A stretch of 35,375 nucleotides of DNA from contig JAFGEW010000041.1 of assembly GCA_016931415.1 (NCBI GenBank), positions 1 to 35,375 on the forward strand, in the 5' to 3' direction. The translations under genes and the position numbers were made by a program. This document shows, piece after piece, positions 32,329 to 35,375 of this stretch (position 1 is its first letter; every line of letters begins with the position of its first letter). Source of the stretch: Verrucomicrobiota bacterium (GTDB taxonomy: Bacteria; Auribacterota; JABMQX01; JAFGEW01). The notes beneath the pieces are model-generated. The model ran no database searches, was not told where the DNA came from, and worked only from the letters and a program-made list of their open reading frames with translations.

Positions 32329-32358
32329 TGGACAGGGAGTGCGCGCAGGTGCTACAAT
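32329..32358 (+). promoter_or_regulatory. promoter of the PHP-GT4 gene
   Basis: TGGACA (32329-32334), 18-base spacer, TACAAT (32353-32358) with an extended TGC ahead of the -10. Predicted start near 32365, about 30 bases before the start codon. Confidence 0.6.
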
Positions 32359-32393
32359 GCGCCTGCACACAACGGGTAAGAGGCCGCGCCGAG

Positions 32394-34778
32394 ATGCTTG
32401 TCCGAATCGATCCGCACGTCCACACGCGCCACTCGAACGCGCAATCGGACTGGTTTCTTCATTTCTTCAAGTGCCCCGAGTGCGCCACGTGGCCCGACGA
32501 GCTCTACCAGATCTGCCGCAAGCGCGGCATGACGCACGTAACCGCCACGGACCACAACTGCCTCGACGGCTGCCTCGAGCTGGCCTCGCGCTACGACAAC
32601 GTGATCCTCGGCGAGGAGGTCTCGACGACGTTCCCCGAGGACGACGTGCACATCCACGTCGTCGTGCTGGGGCTCGACGAGGCGATGCACCGCGACATCG
32701 CGCAACTGCGCCACAACGTCTATGAGTTCGCCCGCTATCTGGCCGGCAAGCGGCTGCCGCACTTCATCGCGCACCCGCTGTTCAACCACAAGATGGGGCT
32801 GCTTACCTACGAGCACCTCGAACGCATGGCGCTGCTTTTCAAGGGCTGGGAGACGCTCAACGGCGGGCGCGGCAAGCGCTCGAATGTGCTTGCTCACGAG
32901 TTCGTCACCTCGCTCACGCCCGAGCGGATCGCCGAGCTCGCCCAGCGTCACGAGCTCGAACCGCTCTGGCCCGCGCCGTGGACCAAGCACGAGTTCGCCG
33001 GCTCCGATGATCACGCCGGCATCTACCCCGGCACCAACTACGTCGAGTTCGAGACCGACGACACCTCGCCCGAGGCGGTCGTCGACGGGCTGCGCCGGGG
33101 AGCATTCAGCCACGTCGGCACACCGGGTTGCGTGGCCAGCATGGGCGTCCAGATCCTCGGCGTGGGCTACAAGGTGGTCAAGCAGCGCTGGGGCGACCAG
33201 ATCAACAAGAAGGTGTTTGTCTTTCTTGACCAGATCCTCGAGCAGCACACCCGCGCCAAGCTCACGCCGGTCGAGAAGCTGATCGAGGGGCTCAAGACGG
33301 CCATCCTGCCGGGCGACGAGGCGGTGTTCCGCTCGCTCGCCCTGACCATCCGGCGCCAGACGCGCAGCGACGAGCTGTTCCGCGCCGGCTTCCTCTCGCG
33401 CGACCTGTACAACGAGCAGGTCATCGAGCTGTGCTCGACGGTGTGGGACACGCTGCTCGTCTCGGTGCTCAAGAAGAAGTTCGACTGGCACTACCTGGTC
33501 ACGCTCGGCGCCGGCGTGCTCGCGCCGTACATCGTCTCCGCCAACGCCAAGAGCGCCGAGACGCGCTTGTTTCTGGAAATCGAGGACGCGCTCGACCTGC
33601 ACCCCGAGCCGCGCGTGGCGTGGTTCGTCGACGGCTACTCACACGTCGACGGCGTGAGCCGCGCCATCCGGCTGTTTCTCGAGCGCTTCGAGCACGCCGG
33701 CAAGCACGTCAAGCTCATCATCTGCGACCCGAACCCGTACCCGAGCAAGATGATCAAGCGCTTCGAGCCGATCTACTCCAAGGAGCTCAAGGAGTACCGC
33801 AACATCGTGCTCCACATCCCGTCGGCGCTGCACGTGCTGCGCTATCTCGATGCCGGCGGGTTCACACACGTGCTCTGCTCGTCGCCAGGGCCGATGGGGT
33901 TCCTCGGCTTGGCGCTCGGCAAGCTCATGAAGCTGCCCGTGTGCGGCGTGCATCACACCGACTTCGTGCGCTTCGCGCTCGAGGTGACCGGCGACCACGC
34001 GCTCACCGACTTGGTGCGCACTGCGGCGAGCGTCTACTACCGTTACATGTCGAAGGTCTTCGCCCGCTCCAACGCCTACCGCAAGGACCTCATCCAGTTC
34101 GGCGTTGACGACGAACGCATCGGCGTCGTGCCCAGCTGGACCGATACCGAGCGCTACCATCCCGACAAGCGCAAGCCGGGGCTGTTCGGCGGCGGCGCGG
34201 GGTTGACGCTGCTCTCGGTCGGGCGCGTCTCCGAGGAGAAGAACCTGCGGTTTCTGCTCGACGTCTACCGCCGGGTCTCTGCAAGGCGGCCGGGTCTGCG
34301 GCTCGTCATTGTCGGCGAGGGCCCGCTCCGGCCCGTGCTCGGGCGTGAGGCCGCCGACCTGCCCGGTGTCCGCTTCACGGGCGAGCTCCACGGCGACGAG
34401 CTCGCCACCGCGTACGCCTCGGCCGACGTGCTCGTGTTCCCCGCGCGCCACGAGACGTTCGGCAACGTGGTGCTCGAGGCCCAAGCCGCGGGCGTGCCGG
34501 CGATCGTCGCCAACACGGGCGGCCCGAAGGAAATCATCGTGCCCGGCAAGACGGGCTTTGTGTGTAACCCCGACCTGCCCGGCGAATTCGAGGAGGCCAT
34601 CGAGCGGCTCGACACCGACCGCGAACTCCTTGAGGCAATGCGCACCGCGTCGCGCGCCAACGCCCTCGCACGGTTCAACGCCGACACGATCGTCGAGGAC
34701 TTCTACCGCGCCATCATCGGGACACGCGCCGCATCGCTTGCCGCGTCGGTCATCTCCCGTCTCTCGGCCGTGTCGTAA
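32394..34778 (+). CDS. PHP-domain / GT4 glycosyltransferase fusion
   Basis: 794 residues. Residues 1-240 form a PHP domain: DPHVHTRHS (His8, His10), ATDHN, GEEVSTTF, IAHPLFNHK and GSDDHAG supply the metal ligands. Residues about 255-400 are a helical connector of unknown type. From about 400 is a GT-B glycosyltransferase: WFVDGYSHVDGVSRAIRLFL in the acceptor half, then LLSVGRVSEEKNLRFLLDVY, VIVGEGPLRPVL and the GT4 signature ARHETFGNVVLEAQAAGVP with both Glu residues of the EX7E motif. Sugar-nucleotide-dependent transfer is expected; the PHP part may hydrolyse a phosphorylated product or substrate. AAGAGG ten bases upstream favours ATG 32394. The frame stays open upstream to 32127 but that part overlaps the prepilin gene. 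Confidence 0.85.
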   Translation: MLVRIDPHVHTRHSNAQSDWFLHFFKCPECATWPDELYQICRKRGMTHVTATDHNCLDGCLELASRYDNVILGEEVSTTFPEDDVHIHVVVLGLDEAMHRDIAQLRHNVYEFARYLAGKRLPHFIAHPLFNHKMGLLTYEHLERMALLFKGWETLNGGRGKRSNVLAHEFVTSLTPERIAELAQRHELEPLWPAPWTKHEFAGSDDHAGIYPGTNYVEFETDDTSPEAVVDGLRRGAFSHVGTPGCVASMGVQILGVGYKVVKQRWGDQINKKVFVFLDQILEQHTRAKLTPVEKLIEGLKTAILPGDEAVFRSLALTIRRQTRSDELFRAGFLSRDLYNEQVIELCSTVWDTLLVSVLKKKFDWHYLVTLGAGVLAPYIVSANAKSAETRLFLEIEDALDLHPEPRVAWFVDGYSHVDGVSRAIRLFLERFEHAGKHVKLIICDPNPYPSKMIKRFEPIYSKELKEYRNIVLHIPSALHVLRYLDAGGFTHVLCSSPGPMGFLGLALGKLMKLPVCGVHHTDFVRFALEVTGDHALTDLVRTAASVYYRYMSKVFARSNAYRKDLIQFGVDDERIGVVPSWTDTERYHPDKRKPGLFGGGAGLTLLSVGRVSEEKNLRFLLDVYRRVSARRPGLRLVIVGEGPLRPVLGREAADLPGVRFTGELHGDELATAYASADVLVFPARHETFGNVVLEAQAAGVPAIVANTGGPKEIIVPGKTGFVCNPDLPGEFEEAIERLDTDRELLEAMRTASRANALARFNADTIVEDFYRAIIGTRAASLAASVISRLSAVS

Positions 34779-34868
34779 CCCGCCCCTCGCTGCGTACGCC
34801 CCGCCTCTCCGGGAGATCGTCCGATTGCGTCTCGCCGAGGCGCGAGACTCGCCGAGCGGGATTCGGTA

Positions 34869-34877
34869 TGGTATCAT
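34869..34877 (+). promoter_or_regulatory. possible extended -10 promoter for rtcB
   Basis: TGGTATCAT matches TGnTATAAT with one change, about 33 bases before the rtcB start codon; no -35 is recognisable. Confidence 0.4.
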
Positions 34878-34909
34878 CAGCACAACGAGGTGCTTGTGAG
34901 GTGCTCCCC

Positions 34910-35375
34910 ATGAAACGCGTCAGTCCAACCAAGATCGTCCTCGAGCGCGAGGGCGACATGCTGGTCGAAGCCGAGGCTTACGTGGCCGAGGGGATGGACA
35001 TCGAACAGGAGGCGCTGACCCAACTGCGCAACGCGGCGCGGCTGCCCTCGGTGGTCAAGGCCATCGCCATGCCCGACATCCACGTCGGCTACGGGGTGCC
35101 GATCGGCGCCGTGGTGGCCACGCGTGACATCGTCAGCCCGGCCGCCGTCGGCTACGACATCAACTGCGGCATGCGCATCATCACGACACCGATGGATATC
35201 GGCGCCGTCGACCCCGTCGCGATGGCGCAGTCGATCCGGCGCGACATCCCGCTCGGCGAGGGCAAGACGAACGTGCGGATGCACGAGGACGACTTCCGCG
35301 CCGTGATCGAGTACGGCGTCGAGGCGCTCAGGGACGTCAAGCACAAGTCGGGCCGCGTCTGGGACGTGCGCGACG
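34910..35375 (+). CDS. rtcB: RtcB family RNA ligase, N-terminal part
   Basis: The first 155 residues are present and the frame runs off the window. RtcB joins RNA 2',3'-cyclic phosphate or 3'-phosphate to 5'-OH ends using GTP and Mn2+, in RNA repair or tRNA splicing. Seen: IAMPDIHVGYGVPIGAVVAT and SPAAVGYDINCGMRI, with the Mn-binding Asp83 and Cys86 of the DxxC motif both intact. ATG 34910 has GAGG eight bases upstream and encodes MKRVSPTKIVLER. The catalytic guanylylated His and the C-terminus are outside the window. No archease gene is visible on this side. The 132-base gap before it holds a GTCTCGC/GCGAGAC hairpin (34829-34848) without a T-run. Confidence 0.93.
   Translation, partial: MKRVSPTKIVLEREGDMLVEAEAYVAEGMDIEQEALTQLRNAARLPSVVKAIAMPDIHVGYGVPIGAVVATRDIVSPAAVGYDINCGMRIITTPMDIGAVDPVAMAQSIRRDIPLGEGKTNVRMHEDDFRAVIEYGVEALRDVKHKSGRVWDVRD

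Noticed and set aside
34829-34848. GTCTCGC/GCGAGAC hairpin between the PHP-GT4 gene and rtcB
   Set aside because: No T-run on either side, so not supported as an intrinsic terminator.
1-35375. tRNA genes, CRISPR arrays, insertion sequences or prophage genes
   Set aside because: No T-loop/anticodon-like blocks, no regularly spaced repeats and no transposase, integrase or phage motifs were seen.

Overview
This is a GC-rich (roughly two-thirds G+C by eye) chromosomal window from a diderm (Gram-negative-type) bacterium. The outer membrane is implied by Kdo-synthesis and LPS-export genes, an alginate-export-type beta-barrel porin and many exported proteins. H-X9-DG-like prepilin proteins, DUF3160, WG repeats, an excisionase-type HTH fused to a PTS EIIA domain and many unknown anchored proteins suggest a PVC-like lineage (Planctomycetota, Lentisphaerota) or a nearby uncultivated phylum such as Hydrogenedentota or Sumerlaeota. 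This placement is inference. I see no phage, insertion sequence, CRISPR array, tRNA or rRNA.

Layout. 1-2690: the tail of a DUF1722 protein, converging on a minus-strand pair (WG-repeat lipoprotein and a membrane-anchored protein with a probable helical-toroid domain). 2822-4378: a promoter, a small PHP-domain phosphoesterase and an anchored TPR protein. 4379-6230: a long hairpin-rich leader with a small upstream ORF, then the porin and a strong terminator. 6333-7630: a well-formed promoter driving an HTH-EIIA regulator and a zinc-ribbon protein, with a hairpin terminator at the convergence. 7641-16917: a minus-strand block reading promoter, Ile/Leu/Val-rich leader peptide, attenuator, ilvB, ilvH, ilvC, leuA, then a GT39-like membrane glycosyltransferase and a DUF3160 protein.

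17028-20770: a divergent exported coiled-coil protein and two tandem paralogous membrane-anchored proteins of unknown function, each followed by a copy of the same intergenic repeat. 20843-22712: a GPH-type sugar:cation symporter overlapping a DUF4405 membrane protein. 22850-29888: a tightly overlapped minus-strand envelope operon (promoter, PKD/degenerate-SGNH protein, anchored coiled-coil protein, kdsD, kdsC, an lptC-lptA fusion, lptB). 30052-32269: a GspG-like protein without a prepilin signal and two prepilins. 32329-34778: promoter and a PHP-GT4 glycosyltransferase fusion. 34910 to the end: the start of rtcB.

The strongest regulatory signal is the ilv leader. A 30-codon peptide has 11 Ile/Leu/Val residues among residues 6-19. 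It is followed by a perfect terminator stem whose 5' arm can pair instead with a segment just downstream of those codons. This is the textbook design for branched-chain amino-acid attenuation, read here directly from sequence. Second is the unassigned structured leader of the porin gene.
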